A stretch of DNA of 64,000 bases, from assembly GCA_947488435.1 (NCBI GenBank), contig CANKZG010000001.1:62001-126000 (forward strand), given 5' to 3'. The position numbers and the translations under genes were made by a program. Under the pieces are notes generated by a model. The model was not told where the DNA came from. It searched no databases and saw only the letters and a list, made by a program, of their open reading frames with translations. Below, in pieces: positions 35,529-46,600 of this stretch (positions within the stretch are counted from its first letter, which is position 1; each line of letters starts with the position of its first letter). This DNA comes from an uncultured Flavobacteriaceae bacterium (lineage in GTDB: Bacteria > Bacteroidota > Bacteroidia > Flavobacteriales > Flavobacteriaceae).

Positions 35529-36455
35529 TTATTCTTGTTTTAAAATGAGTTTATAATTGTTTACAATTGTAGCTTTTACATTACGATTGCTACGTTGGAA
35601 GAGTTGTTTTATACCACTAACTTGCGGTACGCCTCCAATATTGATATCGTTTACGACATCTTCTACAATTTCACGTCTGGCATCAGCCCGAAAGCTATTT
35701 TCTACATAAATACCCTCGCTGCCATCTTCATAATCGAATGCTGTTAGATTTACTGATGTATTCTGAATTTTTTCAATCTCAATTAAAACACGATTAGGCT
35801 GAAAGCTTATAAAGCCAAACACAGGTGTGTTTTTTTGGATGAGCCTGTTACTGATTATGGCATCCTTATAAAGTCGCATACGTAATCTGAAATTCGCCTT
35901 AACGGTCTGATTACCGTCCACGATTACGTAAATCTGATTATCCGTTTTAGTATAAGTTGATAGCTCGTTCTTTAAAGGATTAGATGCAAAAAACAATTGA
36001 TGTTTCAGCCCTATTTCTTTCGTTTCAATAGTTGGGTCAACCTTGTGAACGATGCTATCTTTTTTAGGAATTATAGGTTTTGTTTTGATTTTGGGAGCTG
36101 CATTCCGATATCGATTTTCTTTGTAATCAATTTTTCCAAGTCGGTAAATGCTATCTACAATGCGCTCCTTTTCTTTGATGGCATTTTCTGGGTCATAGTA
36201 ACCAAGGGAGTCCAAAAGGCTTTCGTCATAGATACTAGGAGCATTGGTTTCACGAACTTCCTTCAGGTCGTTAATGGCATCTAATTTTGAAGTGTAATCT
36301 TCCTGCTCTTGTTCTAGTTCAGGAACAAGGGTTTGCTTTAAGTTTTCAGCATCAGCTTCGTCGTCTCCTAATTCAATGAATGAGTAGGAAATCAAGAAAA
36401 TGACAACCACGGCTATGATTCCCCCAAAGACTAATTTATTCTTTTCAATTTTCAT
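35529..36455 (-). CDS. traM: Conjugative transposon protein TraM (VirB10-like)
   Basis: A 308-residue protein with one N-terminal membrane anchor (FGGIIAVVVIFLISYSF), then a long charged linker and a C-terminal beta-rich domain (NKLIQ-like NRLIQKNTPVFGFISF...). This layout is that of TraM/VirB10, which spans the periplasm and joins inner- and outer-membrane parts. It lies 24 bp after traK and 31 bp before traN. Confidence 0.82.
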   Translation of the reverse strand: MKIEKNKLVFGGIIAVVVIFLISYSFIELGDDEADAENLKQTLVPELEQEQEDYTSKLDAINDLKEVRETNAPSIYDESLLDSLGYYDPENAIKEKERIVDSIYRLGKIDYKENRYRNAAPKIKTKPIIPKKDSIVHKVDPTIETKEIGLKHQLFFASNPLKNELSTYTKTDNQIYVIVDGNQTVKANFRLRMRLYKDAIISNRLIQKNTPVFGFISFQPNRVLIEIEKIQNTSVNLTAFDYEDGSEGIYVENSFRADARREIVEDVVNDINIGGVPQVSGIKQLFQRSNRNVKATIVNNYKLILKQE

Positions 36456-36479
36456 AATAAAGTGTTTTAATCCCTATGG

Positions 36480-37097
36480 CTAGGGGTTTATATTTTCAAT
36501 TTTTTTCAGGCTATTCTCAAAGTAATTTGTGATAAGAAGTCCGTGTGTATTGTGGGGAAAGTTGCGATTCACATTGATTAGGTTTCCAGTAGAAACCAGT
36601 TCATACGTATCGACCACTGTACCGCGATTAATTTCAAAAACGGTGGTGGTTCTAAAAGCAAAGGATTCTGCATTCAGGTCGAGTTGGGTTTCAATGCTCA
36701 ATACCTTTTGTACTAGAGAATACTGGAGCAGTCTGTTATAAACGCCATCTGCTTTTTTCTGTCGGTAGAGATTATCCACAGAACTATTACCAAGCCACAA
36801 AGCTCTCTCCAAATTCTTCTCGTAATTGCTCGCGTCGATATTGTAGAAATACGTATGAAATAGCTCCAAATGTGCTAGTGCTTCTACTTGAAAATTTTCC
36901 TTTTGCGTTACCCATTTCAAGGGTATGACTGTACCATCTGTATTAATGGCGAAGGAGCTGTTCAATGCTTCGGTGTGGATTTTGTGAATTAGAAATCCGC
37001 AAAACCCACTTGTCCCCAAAGCACACATAACAACCGATAACACGATAAAGCGATTGATTCGTAATACAGAGTATATGTTTTTATAAGACGTTTTCAT
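36480..37097 (-). CDS. traK: Conjugative transposon protein TraK (VirB8-like)
   Basis: About 205 residues from the ATG at 37097, which lies 2 bp after the traJ stop; an earlier start at 37133 would overlap traJ. One N-terminal helix anchors the protein (FIVLSVVMCALGTSGFCGFL) and the rest is a periplasmic NTF2-like domain as in VirB8. It probably nucleates the channel with TraJ and TraM. Confidence 0.82.
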   Translation of the reverse strand: MKTSYKNIYSVLRINRFIVLSVVMCALGTSGFCGFLIHKIHTEALNSSFAINTDGTVIPLKWVTQKENFQVEALAHLELFHTYFYNIDASNYEKNLERALWLGNSSVDNLYRQKKADGVYNRLLQYSLVQKVLSIETQLDLNAESFAFRTTTVFEINRGTVVDTYELVSTGNLINVNRNFPHNTHGLLITNYFENSLKKIENINP

Positions 37098-37098
37098 T

Positions 37099-37938
37099 TT
37101 AAGTGAAGAGTTTAAAGGTGAAGGTGGTGGCACGTTTGTATAGTTTGAATTTTAGGAACACAATGAAGATGATAGACCCAAGTTCCACCACAGGAGCAAA
37201 AAAGTTGCTGCCTACGTCAGTACCGAACAAGTCCACCCAAAAAGTGGTATTGATTTCAGTATAAACGGCATTGATAAAAACATTAACCAAAAAGAATGCA
37301 GGAACGAGCATATACACAGCAGCGTATAACTTGAAGAAGTTATAGGCCATAGACCTGAATTTTTCAAATACAGCGAGACTTATTACCAGCGGGAAAAAGG
37401 CTTGCATTATGCCTAACAAGAAATAGCGTTCTGCAAGGAACAGCGGATAAATGAAAAGGTCCAAAACCCATAGTCCTAAACTGATGATGAACGATATAAT
37501 TTTCCAACCAAACAAAGGTGTGACCAAGGCATCATACAGTAACGCCATTGCCTTTTTGGCGGCTTCCAATGCGCCCACATCCTCTTCAATAGGAATGTCC
37601 TGTAATTGTAGTGGAAGGAGCGCAGGAGCCGTGTTTCGGTATTGCCCTTCGATGGCTACTAAAATGCCGTCAAAGAATCCAAGCACTTGTGTAGAGAAGA
37701 TAACCAGGAGAACTACCGCAAAGTTTTTGGCAAGTTCTCCCGGACTCAATCCCCAAGTATAACCATCCTTGTTTGCAATACCTTCATTGTACTTCTTTAG
37801 AATATTGACCAAGAAAAACAGCACCGCAAGGGTTTTCATTCCTGCAATGGTATACTGCGAGAAGTCACTGTTTTTTATCACTTGAAAAACAGCATCGATA
37901 TACTCTAGTCCTATTCCTAAGAAGATATTTGCTGTCAT
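37099..37938 (-). CDS. traJ: Conjugative transposon protein TraJ (TrbL/VirB6-like)
   Basis: A 279-residue polytopic membrane protein with at least six hydrophobic segments; it is smaller than the usual TrbL/VirB6 but of the size of Bacteroidota TraJ. The order traI-traJ-traK is conserved. It forms the inner-membrane passage of the mating apparatus. Confidence 0.8.
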   Translation of the reverse strand: MTANIFLGIGLEYIDAVFQVIKNSDFSQYTIAGMKTLAVLFFLVNILKKYNEGIANKDGYTWGLSPGELAKNFAVVLLVIFSTQVLGFFDGILVAIEGQYRNTAPALLPLQLQDIPIEEDVGALEAAKKAMALLYDALVTPLFGWKIISFIISLGLWVLDLFIYPLFLAERYFLLGIMQAFFPLVISLAVFEKFRSMAYNFFKLYAAVYMLVPAFFLVNVFINAVYTEINTTFWVDLFGTDVGSNFFAPVVELGSIIFIVFLKFKLYKRATTFTFKLFT

Positions 37939-37940
37939 CT

Positions 37941-38528
37941 TTAGTATGATGTTGCGCGATTATTGATTTTATCCTGCATTTTTCTGAAGGAGATAATGTC
38001 TTGATAGCGTTTTGTCTTTTGGTTGATTTCGGCAACCATTTCAGCAGACTCACGCTCTTTGGTTTTCAAAATTTCCGCACGTTCGGCATCTGTCATTTTT
38101 AGATAATCGCTCGATAGAACTTCGTCAATAAAATCTACGGTGTCGAGTGAGCTTTCCACAATAGCATTAAAGGAATTGGTAATCGCGTTTACTTCCTCTA
38201 CTTTGATGTATGGAGAGCTTAAAATATCATTGAGGTCGTTTTGTAATACATTGAAAAGCTGTTGATGATTGTTGGCTATTTCCTGTACAGCTTTTAACTG
38301 TCTCACAACATTTGTCACTTTTTCAATGCTCTCCTTGGCGTCTTTCATAAACTGAACAGTCTTTAATAACTGTGACGTTTGCTTTGCAGACTCTATAAGC
38401 GACTTGGCAAGGCTTATAAAATTGGTGTTGTCATATACTGGCATTCCTTGGGCGGTAGCACCGCCAGGCAATAAAAGGGCTATTGTAAGTGCTAACCCGA
38501 ATACGATTGTTTTGATTTTCTGTTTCAT
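37941..38528 (-). CDS. traI: Conjugative transposon protein TraI (DUF4141, VirB5/TrbJ-like)
   Basis: A 195-residue secreted protein with a signal peptide (ending GGATAQG) and long helices (SLIESAKQTSQLLKTVQFMKDA region). It fits DUF4141/TraI of Bacteroidota transfer operons, related to TrbJ and VirB5 proteins that associate with the pilus. It lies between traG and traJ with short gaps of 12 and 2 bp. Confidence 0.8.
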   Translation of the reverse strand: MKQKIKTIVFGLALTIALLLPGGATAQGMPVYDNTNFISLAKSLIESAKQTSQLLKTVQFMKDAKESIEKVTNVVRQLKAVQEIANNHQQLFNVLQNDLNDILSSPYIKVEEVNAITNSFNAIVESSLDTVDFIDEVLSSDYLKMTDAERAEILKTKERESAEMVAEINQKTKRYQDIISFRKMQDKINNRATSY

Positions 38529-38540
38529 AATGTTTTTGTT

Positions 38541-40937
38541 TTAAGATGAATATTCAGTGATGGCTTTTTCCATATTTTTATGTTTATCGAAAAGCCGCAT
38601 TATTTCTTCGTTCTCTTCGCCGTCTGTGAGATATGCAGCAAAGACTTTTTTGGGAACTTCTAATCGGAAGATGTTACTCTCTTTTCCAATCTTGATGAAC
38701 ATTTCAGTGTACTTTCGAGCTCCTGTAAGGTTATTTTTAATGGATTTTAGTTGGTTCAAGTCGTGGCTTGAAAGGTTGAGACGCTTTTGTAATTCGTCAT
38801 AACCTTTTTCATTATTCAAACTGTAAATGACTTGTGTGTTTTCTAGTATACTTGCCGAAGTTGAATTATTGGGTAACTGGTTTATAGATTGCAGAATAAT
38901 ACCAATGGCACCATTCTGTTTTCTAATGGCTTGGTAGTAGAATTCAACACTCTCCAATACATTATCGAACTTCAGTTGTTTTGCAAACTCATCGAAAAGG
39001 ATAATGCCTTTTTCTGCACGATTTCTCCAAATGGTACGTTGGATGGCAGACTTAATGAGCTTCAACATTACCGAAAGGATTTCCTTGTTATCCTTTACTT
39101 CATCTAACTCAAAAACGATTAAGCGTTTGTCTTCAATTTTGTAAGTCTGGTCTTCGCTTACTTCAAAAAGGAAACTGTATAATCCGTCACCTACATACTC
39201 GGACATAATGTGTAAGAAGTTCGTAATATTGAAATAGTCCTCGTGTATTTTAAGTTGCTGTAATAGCTGTCCTTGATTAGCTTCGATAAAGGCGTAAAAG
39301 TTGTTTAAGGAATGCCCTAAAGCCGTTTGTTTATAGTAGTGGCGAAGAATCTTTTTTACGGAAACTGATTGCGCTTTGGTCACTTTTAAATCTGAAGAAA
39401 ACAACTCGAATAAGAAAACCGAAAGGTCTTCTAACCGTTCGGGAGTGATATCCTTTTGATTGCTGATGTAAAACGGATTGATACCAAGGTTCTTTCCGCT
39501 TTCATAACGAAGCACTGTGTACTGTTCTGGATAGAGTTTGGCAAACTTGGTGTATGAACCACCCAAATCAATAATGACCAAGCGTACACCACTTTCAAAG
39601 TATTGACGTAGGATATTATTGGCCAAAAAAGATTTTCCTTCACCCGTTGGTGCAAAAATGGCAAAGTTCCTAGCTTTGATGCGCTTCTTTCGTTCGTCCC
39701 AAACATCCTTCAGCACGGGAATGTTATGTTCACGGTCATTGAATATGATGCCTGTTTTATCCGACTTATAATTACTATTGTTAATCAGCAAGCATAAGGC
39801 GTGTTTCAAATCGGTTACGTACACATCCTCATTCGAAAAATTTGAAGAATGACAGAAATAACTATTCAAAAAATAGTTCTTGCGTTCTTCGCCACGAGGA
39901 TAGTATGGGATGATATCCAATTCCTTAAACTCGGTTTTGATTTTAGATGCTATGCGGTTGAGCTGTTCAGGATTGGTGTGCCAGTAAACAATATTCAAAT
40001 GTCCTCGAATAACACGAGCACGGTCATCAGCATTAATCTGGTCTAGGATGTGTTGTATTTTTCCAAGAACGACTTTGTTCTGTGAACCGAAGTTGGAACT
40101 CTTGTTAAGTTCTTCAACTTTCTTATCGAGCAGCTTACGCCACTTTTGCTTGTCATCTAGATAAATGATTTGATTGACAATATGATTCTCATTTAAAGTC
40201 AACCCCAAGCCATCAATATATCCTTGGTGAAAGACAAAATCATCTGAAGTGAATTTGTCATTAGTTTTGCTCGTTTGTACACTTTCGCCAAAACACAATT
40301 CGCTATTTACGGCAAGGGCATCAAAATAATGCTCACCGATATTGGCATTGGCTTTATCTAGAATAATATCTGTGTCCAGACCATTGTTAAAGCCGTTAAA
40401 ATAGTTGTTGGTATGCGTATGGATTTCCTGTTCTGTTAAGGGCAAGAATTCCATTTTCCGACTATTATTAATAAACGATATGGAATCATTCACAGCCCCA
40501 ACAAAAGCGTTGACGTTATCATCCATTTCGCGAATTGCTTTTTCAGAAACTTTACGAAACGGATTGACATATTTGCTGTTGTTTAATGCATTGTTTTTGG
40601 TGAGAATAAAGAACAGATAGGATTGATGCTCCATATACTCACGACCTTTAAAGTGTGCGTGTGTTGCTTTTTCAAGAAAGGTTTTGTTAGGTAGTTGCAC
40701 CGCATCATAGTTTTGTTTTATGTACACATCTTGCTTATGAACTACGCAGCCCGTAGGCAACGATTTTAACCCTTGAAACCAGGAGCCGTGCATATCCTCA
40801 AAGTCTTTTTCAGATAAGGAATAGATTTCGGGCAAACTGCCTTTATAGCATAGCACCACATTGCCATTGTTGGCAAATACTACATTGTTTTGAATGTCAA
40901 TGATGGGATGATATGCCGCAAGATTTATTTTATTCAT
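38541..40937 (-). CDS. traG: Conjugation ATPase TraG (VirB4-like)
   Basis: A 798-residue ATPase. Walker A is APTGEGKS (residues 429-436) and Walker B lies in IILFDEFAKQL. The long N-terminal half is the VirB4-type regulatory domain. It drives assembly of the mating channel. It overlaps traF by eight bases and is followed by traI, in the gene order of CTnDOT-like elements. Confidence 0.92.
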   Translation of the reverse strand: MNKINLAAYHPIIDIQNNVVFANNGNVVLCYKGSLPEIYSLSEKDFEDMHGSWFQGLKSLPTGCVVHKQDVYIKQNYDAVQLPNKTFLEKATHAHFKGREYMEHQSYLFFILTKNNALNNSKYVNPFRKVSEKAIREMDDNVNAFVGAVNDSISFINNSRKMEFLPLTEQEIHTHTNNYFNGFNNGLDTDIILDKANANIGEHYFDALAVNSELCFGESVQTSKTNDKFTSDDFVFHQGYIDGLGLTLNENHIVNQIIYLDDKQKWRKLLDKKVEELNKSSNFGSQNKVVLGKIQHILDQINADDRARVIRGHLNIVYWHTNPEQLNRIASKIKTEFKELDIIPYYPRGEERKNYFLNSYFCHSSNFSNEDVYVTDLKHALCLLINNSNYKSDKTGIIFNDREHNIPVLKDVWDERKKRIKARNFAIFAPTGEGKSFLANNILRQYFESGVRLVIIDLGGSYTKFAKLYPEQYTVLRYESGKNLGINPFYISNQKDITPERLEDLSVFLFELFSSDLKVTKAQSVSVKKILRHYYKQTALGHSLNNFYAFIEANQGQLLQQLKIHEDYFNITNFLHIMSEYVGDGLYSFLFEVSEDQTYKIEDKRLIVFELDEVKDNKEILSVMLKLIKSAIQRTIWRNRAEKGIILFDEFAKQLKFDNVLESVEFYYQAIRKQNGAIGIILQSINQLPNNSTSASILENTQVIYSLNNEKGYDELQKRLNLSSHDLNQLKSIKNNLTGARKYTEMFIKIGKESNIFRLEVPKKVFAAYLTDGEENEEIMRLFDKHKNMEKAITEYSS

Positions 40938-41208
40938 AATACAAGGCAGATGATTTTTTATTACTGATGATTCTTGGGAAAACCTTTGAGAATTGAACTA
41001 GCTGCGGATTGTGAGCAAATCGAGTAAGACCGATATAAAGCCCTGCATTGAACACAAGTACACCTATGATGATACCGAAGCTGAATGAAAAGATGATGAC
41101 TAAAAGCGAGGCTATGACAGCTACCATCATTAATGCAAACAGGGACACGGGCAATCCAAAAATCATTGCCCGCTTCCGTATGTTTTTATAGACTTCGAAT
41201 TTTTTCAT
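40930..41208 (-). CDS. traF: Conjugative transposon protein TraF (DUF4133)
   Basis: A 92-residue protein with two membrane helices. The start FEVYKNIRKRAMIFGLP and the later GLTRFAHNPQLVQFSK are the DUF4133 signature. It is thought to be a VirB3-like subunit partner of TraG. The gene overlaps traG. Confidence 0.88.
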   Translation of the reverse strand: MKKFEVYKNIRKRAMIFGLPVSLFALMMVAVIASLLVIIFSFSFGIIIGVLVFNAGLYIGLTRFAHNPQLVQFSKVFPRIISNKKSSALYYE

Positions 41209-41242
41209 AATGCGCTTTTAATAAAGCCCTCGATGAGGGTCA

Positions 41243-41530
41243 TTATACTACGATGCCTATTAAATAAGTGAATATGCCTACCACAGCTCCTGCGATAAGT
41301 ACAAATACTAATACTCTGGTAATTCCTTTCTTTAAGTCTGCATTTTCACCGAAGAAGTGTCCTGCATTAAATAGAAAACCAACAAGGAAGATGACACCCA
41401 AGAGAATGGGGAAGATGGCTCTTATGGTATCGCCAACATCGTTTACGGAGTCTTCAATACCACCAATTTGCGCGAAGCTAGGAGCAGTTACAAAGAGTAA
41501 AGCCAATAGCATAAGAATTGATTTTTTCAT
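41243..41530 (-). CDS. traE: Conjugative transposon protein TraE (DUF4134)
   Basis: A 95-residue protein with a signal peptide (cleavage near SFAQ) and two hydrophobic helices, the layout of a VirB2-like pilin precursor. DUF4134/TraE is the first conserved gene of Bacteroidota transfer operons. The operon therefore starts here, with its promoter in the 173-bp gap shared with the divergent amidase gene. Confidence 0.85.
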   Translation of the reverse strand: MKKSILMLLALLFVTAPSFAQIGGIEDSVNDVGDTIRAIFPILLGVIFLVGFLFNAGHFFGENADLKKGITRVLVFVLIAGAVVGIFTYLIGIVV

Positions 41531-41703
41531 AATGATTTCGATTTTGCCTTACGGCGTGATTATTAGAATTTTGCGAAATCTATTATGAGAGGATGGTTAT
41601 GTAGAAAATCCCCTAAAATTTAACTTAGCGAGCTGTTAAATTTTTGAAGATTCCTATGGAAAGAATGAAATCATTGCATTTTGTGTAAAGCAAAATTTGT
41701 AAA

Positions 41704-42348
41704 ATGAAAATGTATCTGCTAGCCATATTTATTGCAATTACTTGTCTACTGGCTATGCCAATCCATAGCCAAAGATTATGTAGAAAGCCGATAGTAATCA
41801 TTGACCCTGGACACGGCGGAACGGACTATGGAGCCGTTAGCGGTAACGGTATTAAAGAGAAGGATATCGTGCTGAACATTGCCTTGAAGATGCAGCAATT
41901 AAATACATTGGTATTTGAGAATAGCTTTGAAATATATCTTACCAGGAGTAGAGACACATTGATATCTCTCGGTGATAGAAGCAAATTAGCCCAGGTTTTA
42001 AAACCAGACGTGTTTATATCCTTTCATTGCAATCAAGCGGATAACGCTTTCGCGAAAGGGATGGAAGTTTATGTCTTCGAGGAGGAAAGCATTTACAAAA
42101 GGAGTTCGACGTTTATAGCTTATCAAATCCAATCAACAGCCAAAGAGAAATTAAGTTTTAAAACGAGAGGTATCAAGCAAGCCAATTTTCAAGTATTGCG
42201 TGAGACACAATCTGTATGTCCTGCGATACTGGTAGAGCTTGGGTTTTTATCCGCTACGGATGAAGCAGATTATTTGGAACAGAGTGATAAGCAGGATGCA
42301 CTTGCCTTAGTGGTGCTGAAATCACTTATTAAATATTTTGAGTTATGA
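41704..42348 (+). CDS. N-acetylmuramoyl-L-alanine amidase
   Basis: A 214-residue secreted zinc amidase (amidase_3). Zinc ligands and catalytic residues are seen: His37 in DPGHGGTDYG, Glu52 in IKEKDIV, His108 in FISFHCN, and Glu179 in VELGFL. A signal peptide precedes. It cuts the amide between MurNAc and the peptide stem. As it is divergent from traE in the ICE, it probably opens the wall for the transfer channel, in place of a VirB1 transglycosylase. A palindrome copy (42048-42057) encodes AFAK. Confidence 0.93.
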   Translation: MKMYLLAIFIAITCLLAMPIHSQRLCRKPIVIIDPGHGGTDYGAVSGNGIKEKDIVLNIALKMQQLNTLVFENSFEIYLTRSRDTLISLGDRSKLAQVLKPDVFISFHCNQADNAFAKGMEVYVFEEESIYKRSSTFIAYQIQSTAKEKLSFKTRGIKQANFQVLRETQSVCPAILVELGFLSATDEADYLEQSDKQDALALVVLKSLIKYFEL

Positions 42349-42452
42349 GGGAAATATTTTTAGCGATTATTAAGAGTTTAAGAGAATTAATTAAGCTAAT
42401 ATACCGAATGATTTTGTCGTGGTTCAAGTCAACGGATTTGACCCAAGAATAG
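42345..42452 (+). CDS. Possible 35-residue membrane-associated peptide
   Basis: An open frame of 35 codons starts within the amidase stop codon (ATGA overlap) and codes for an amphipathic helix with Leu/Ile faces (LAIIKSLRELIKLIYRM). The overlap suggests translation with the amidase. Its 3' end overlaps the convergent HEPN gene by 29 bases. It could be real or chance. Confidence 0.35.
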   Translation: MREIFLAIIKSLRELIKLIYRMILSWFKSTDLTQE

Positions 42453-43662
42453 CATTTGTTCGTTGCATATCGACAAAAGTACTCTTACCCTGTTTTATGT
42501 ATTCATTGAGCAGGTCAGGTTTTACACCGTCAATTTCTGATAAGAGCAAAAAAGCAATCACGTAATCAAATAAAAAGCTGATGTACAGCAATTCAAATTC
42601 AGAGTAAATCCCTTTATTATCAGGATTACTATGAATATAATAATCTCTTGCCCTCACAACTTTTTTAGGGAATGATGTCCAATCATCATCTTTAAAATCT
42701 CCTATGCGCTTGAAGATTTTATCATTTTCTTTAATGCGTTTATCTAACTGTGTTTTACCAACCTTTGAATAATTTTTATAGTATGCTTCATATGCCGAAA
42801 TACTGTTGGTAAAACGTTTATTATGGCTGGTATGCGTACCTATAAAGTTTTCCATCAGTCTATCGAGACAAAATCTAAATTTATCATCAGTAAAAGCAGC
42901 ATTGAAAATTGGTTCAAGACTATCCTTTATTTTTTCGTAACTAGTATGAATAAATGTTGATGTCGATTTTGTAAGCTTAGTGTCATCGTAGTACAAATCT
43001 TTATACTCTCCACAGCCTATACACTTGAAACAAAACCGTCTGAATTTGGCTGAACGACCAAATACTAATTGTAGTACTTTTTGAAATTGGTCATAAAGGC
43101 TCATTGCTTCTAAAATGGTAACTGGTTCTGGTAATTCAAATTTTACAGCACCCCGATTAGAAATTCGAAGGCTAGTGTGTTTTTCCATCTTAATATTTTG
43201 GAAATGTTTGATAGTAATTTTTAGGCCACTTTCCGTTAAATCATATATATCTGCTAACTCTTTTCTATGTAATTTGTCTTCAAGTGAGTCATACCAAACA
43301 TTACTATATACCCATTTTGCTATTACATCATTATCTATATAGAAATCTTTGACCTTTAAAGTTTGCGTATTTATAAAATGCTTATCACTAACAAAGGTAT
43401 ATTTTGGTGCATAAATTCTAGTTTCGGTAATGCCGGTTGACGAATATTGTATTCGACAGTCAATAAATGTAAAGTATCCAACACCTGTAAATGAACCAAG
43501 AATTTGTGGTTCTTTGTAATGCCGCTGTTTAGAATGGAGATTTGTTTCTAGCCAAATTTTATCTTCTTTAAAGGACAATACGCAAAACTGTCTTTCATCT
43601 TCATTGTCTGCAAACCAAATTTCACCATAATACTTTTTATTTTTGTCAAAACCGTTAATCAT
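42424..43662 (-). CDS. ApeA-like HEPN domain protein (putative anti-phage RNase)
   Basis: A 412-residue protein. The N-terminal part (about 1-130) is beta-rich and resembles the ApeA N-terminal domain. The C-terminal helical domain has the HEPN RNase motif RDYYIH (Arg339, His344; R-x4-H). Three cysteines in CFKCIGC (211-217) may bind metal. HEPN proteins of this type cleave host RNA on infection and stop growth. It is 29 bp after the nuclease-TPR gene on the same strand, so the two likely belong together. Confidence 0.68.
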   Translation of the reverse strand: MINGFDKNKKYYGEIWFADNEDERQFCVLSFKEDKIWLETNLHSKQRHYKEPQILGSFTGVGYFTFIDCRIQYSSTGITETRIYAPKYTFVSDKHFINTQTLKVKDFYIDNDVIAKWVYSNVWYDSLEDKLHRKELADIYDLTESGLKITIKHFQNIKMEKHTSLRISNRGAVKFELPEPVTILEAMSLYDQFQKVLQLVFGRSAKFRRFCFKCIGCGEYKDLYYDDTKLTKSTSTFIHTSYEKIKDSLEPIFNAAFTDDKFRFCLDRLMENFIGTHTSHNKRFTNSISAYEAYYKNYSKVGKTQLDKRIKENDKIFKRIGDFKDDDWTSFPKKVVRARDYYIHSNPDNKGIYSEFELLYISFLFDYVIAFLLLSEIDGVKPDLLNEYIKQGKSTFVDMQRTNAILGSNPLT

Positions 43663-43691
43663 ACTTGTTTGATTTTTAATAGAAGTAGGTG

Positions 43692-46600
43692 TTAGTGGTC
43701 GAAGTTTATTAAGGCTGCAGATTCGATATCACCTTCTTTAATATCACTTTTCTTAATAAATGTAATCTCATTTTTTTCTATGAATAATTGAAAGTTGACC
43801 TTCATTCTTAAATCTCTTTCAACTTCGCCAGGAAAGACTTTATAAGAACTGAATCTTTTTATTCCTTCTTTTAGAATTAAAATATTTTGATTTGTAGATG
43901 CATTCATTAAATGAAATCTACACGGTGCGACAAAAACAGAATCATTATCGAAATTTGATGGATTAATATTACTTGAAAACATCACTACATACCAATGCGG
44001 ATTCTTTGGGTCTATCTCAGTTATAATGCTGATTTTAATTCTATTATTACTGTCATTTATTCCGAATCGTTGAATCCAATCTTCAAAAATTCTCTCTCCA
44101 AACTCAATATTTTCAAAACCAATTATTAGACCAATGCCATCTCTATATGGAGCTACTCCCATACCTTTCCAACTTGCTTTGTCCCAAAGGTGATTCTCAA
44201 TTACTGTAATTACCTTTCTTTTGTTATGTGGTATTGCATCTAAGTCATCGAACTCTTTCTTATGTCTCGGCTTCTTAATCACGTTCTTATTTTTCTGAGT
44301 TGTTTTATTTAGAGAGAATGGCCTTTTTCTAATTGACAGTTTTAACTCATCATAATTAGTCCAATCATCAAATGTTAAACGGGGAGAGTCCCCTAAAACA
44401 TTAGAAAGAAAAGCTTTGTGATTAATAAGTACACTCAGTCTTTCGTTTACTTCCTGATTTTTAAAAAGGTCAGTTAAAAATTCTTCTACATCTTTAATTA
44501 AGAAGTTTCTCGCTAATATTCGAGAAACAAGATTTAAACAACACTCTGCAACTTTATCAAAGTTGTTTGCACAATGAAATGAGCTATCCCAATAGACTTT
44601 GTAAAAATTTGTTCTAGTTGTTTCCTCAACCGTGAATGAGTTTTTTTGCTCTACTAGTTCAATTTGAATTTTTTCAGCATTGGGGTAAAGATTTTCAAGA
44701 GATGTACCTAAAAACCCTTCCATATAGGCTATAATAGTTTCTGCAGAAATTAAAAGTGAATTTTCAGCTTTGAAGTTAATTATGAATTCGGTGCCTAAAA
44801 TTTTTGATGATATGGATGAATTAGGATTTTCAATAAAGTTCAATGGAAAAACGAATTGTTCGTTTAACGGTTGATTTGCTACTTTTTGATAATATTCTTC
44901 CAAATCTTTTTCGGAAGAAACATCTATTTGATTATAATTTTCAAGTATTTCATTTGAATGACCAAGAAGGAATAAGCTTGTGTCTTCGGCCAAAAGAAAT
45001 CCTTCTTTTTTAAGTATTGACGGTAGCTTTGTCAGTGTTTCTGTATTTAAATTAGCGTTTAAGAGCCTGATGCACATATAGGCATCAAACTTTGTAAGTG
45101 CTTCTATTTCTTCAGCTTCTCCTTGATTTTTAAACTGATGATAAATTACTTGATACAGTTCGTGCCAAGTAAGAATATGAGGAAATCGTCCATATAGAAT
45201 TTCGTGACTTAGATGTTGGTCCAAGAGATTTAATAGTCTTGAATCTAAATTGCCTTCATCAAAAAAAGGTTTTAATAAAATAGATATAGCTGCTATTTTA
45301 CTCGAATAAGAGGCGTTATAAAGACCAAGCTTATCATAAGCTTCACTTAATCCCATAGAAGCAAGATAGAAGCCATATTGGCTTTCATTTTTAGAAAGTT
45401 TAGCTACTGCTTTCCCAAAATAAATTAAGCCGTCTTTATACCTTTCGTTCTTCATCTTATGACCACCTCTATTGATAAAGAGCTGACCATTATCCATCTC
45501 TGCATTTCTGTCACCATAAATTCTTGTCACAGTATCATACAAATCATCGAATTCTTTTGAATCAATAACTACTTGCCCCATAGTCGTAATCATCTTTTGA
45601 AATTGCTCAAATGGAAATTCAAGTCGATTTTCTGCCAACTCCAAATTACTTTTCATCCGCTTGAAAGTATCCGCTAAATCATCATTATTTTCAATTCCCT
45701 GAAATGAAATCATTATATCTAAATACATACAGGCAGTAAGCGAAATGCTTGTTACTTTACTATCACTTATATTGCTCTTTAAGTAGTCCAAGTACTCTGC
45801 ATTTTCCGTCTTGAATATTTCTTCTGTGACAATTTCATCCTTTAAAGAATGTACAGTTCTTAAAAGTGTGAAAAGCGTTGAATAAAATTCTAATGTTGAA
45901 ATTGTCGAAAAAGCTTTTAATGATTTTTTAAATTCATAAAATTCATCTAAGAAAGATTCGTAATCATCATAATAATTAAGATACGTCCAAGCTTTTTGAT
46001 ATCGAAATCTTAAAGATTGTCCATCATTTTTAGTTTTAAGTAGTAATCTTTCGACCCTATCAAATTTACCTTCTAGTTCAGGTCTAGGTTTTTCAAGTTG
46101 TCTTGTTAAAATTGCTGCTTGAAGGGCATCTTCAACCAATTGGAAATCGAAATCAGAATAGCGGTTTGTATCACTAATGTTTTTTTCAAGTTCAGACAAT
46201 TCCTTTTCCCTTCTAGTGTCGTTAGCACCTTTTGTTTCATCAACTTGGAGATAGACATTAGATAAATTAAGTGTCTCGATTACTAAATTTGTTAAGTTCT
46301 GAGAGTAGGTGTTTTCTAAAATCCATATACCATCAAGTATAACAATATCAATTTGAAACTCCTTTATAAATTCATCCTGGGCATCCTTCTTTTTCTTGCT
46401 AGAGGGTGTTTGATTGGTTATGAAATAAATGCGCGTGTAGTCTCTTTCAGTAGATAATATACTCCTTATATCATTTTTTAATTTGCTTTTCCAAGTAGCT
46501 TTTGCGCTTATAGCAACAGCCCATTTTTCGTCCTTAGTCCAACCGTTTTTTGGGTGAAACCACCTTTGAGAAATAGAATCAGAGACTGGGTAGGTTTCTG

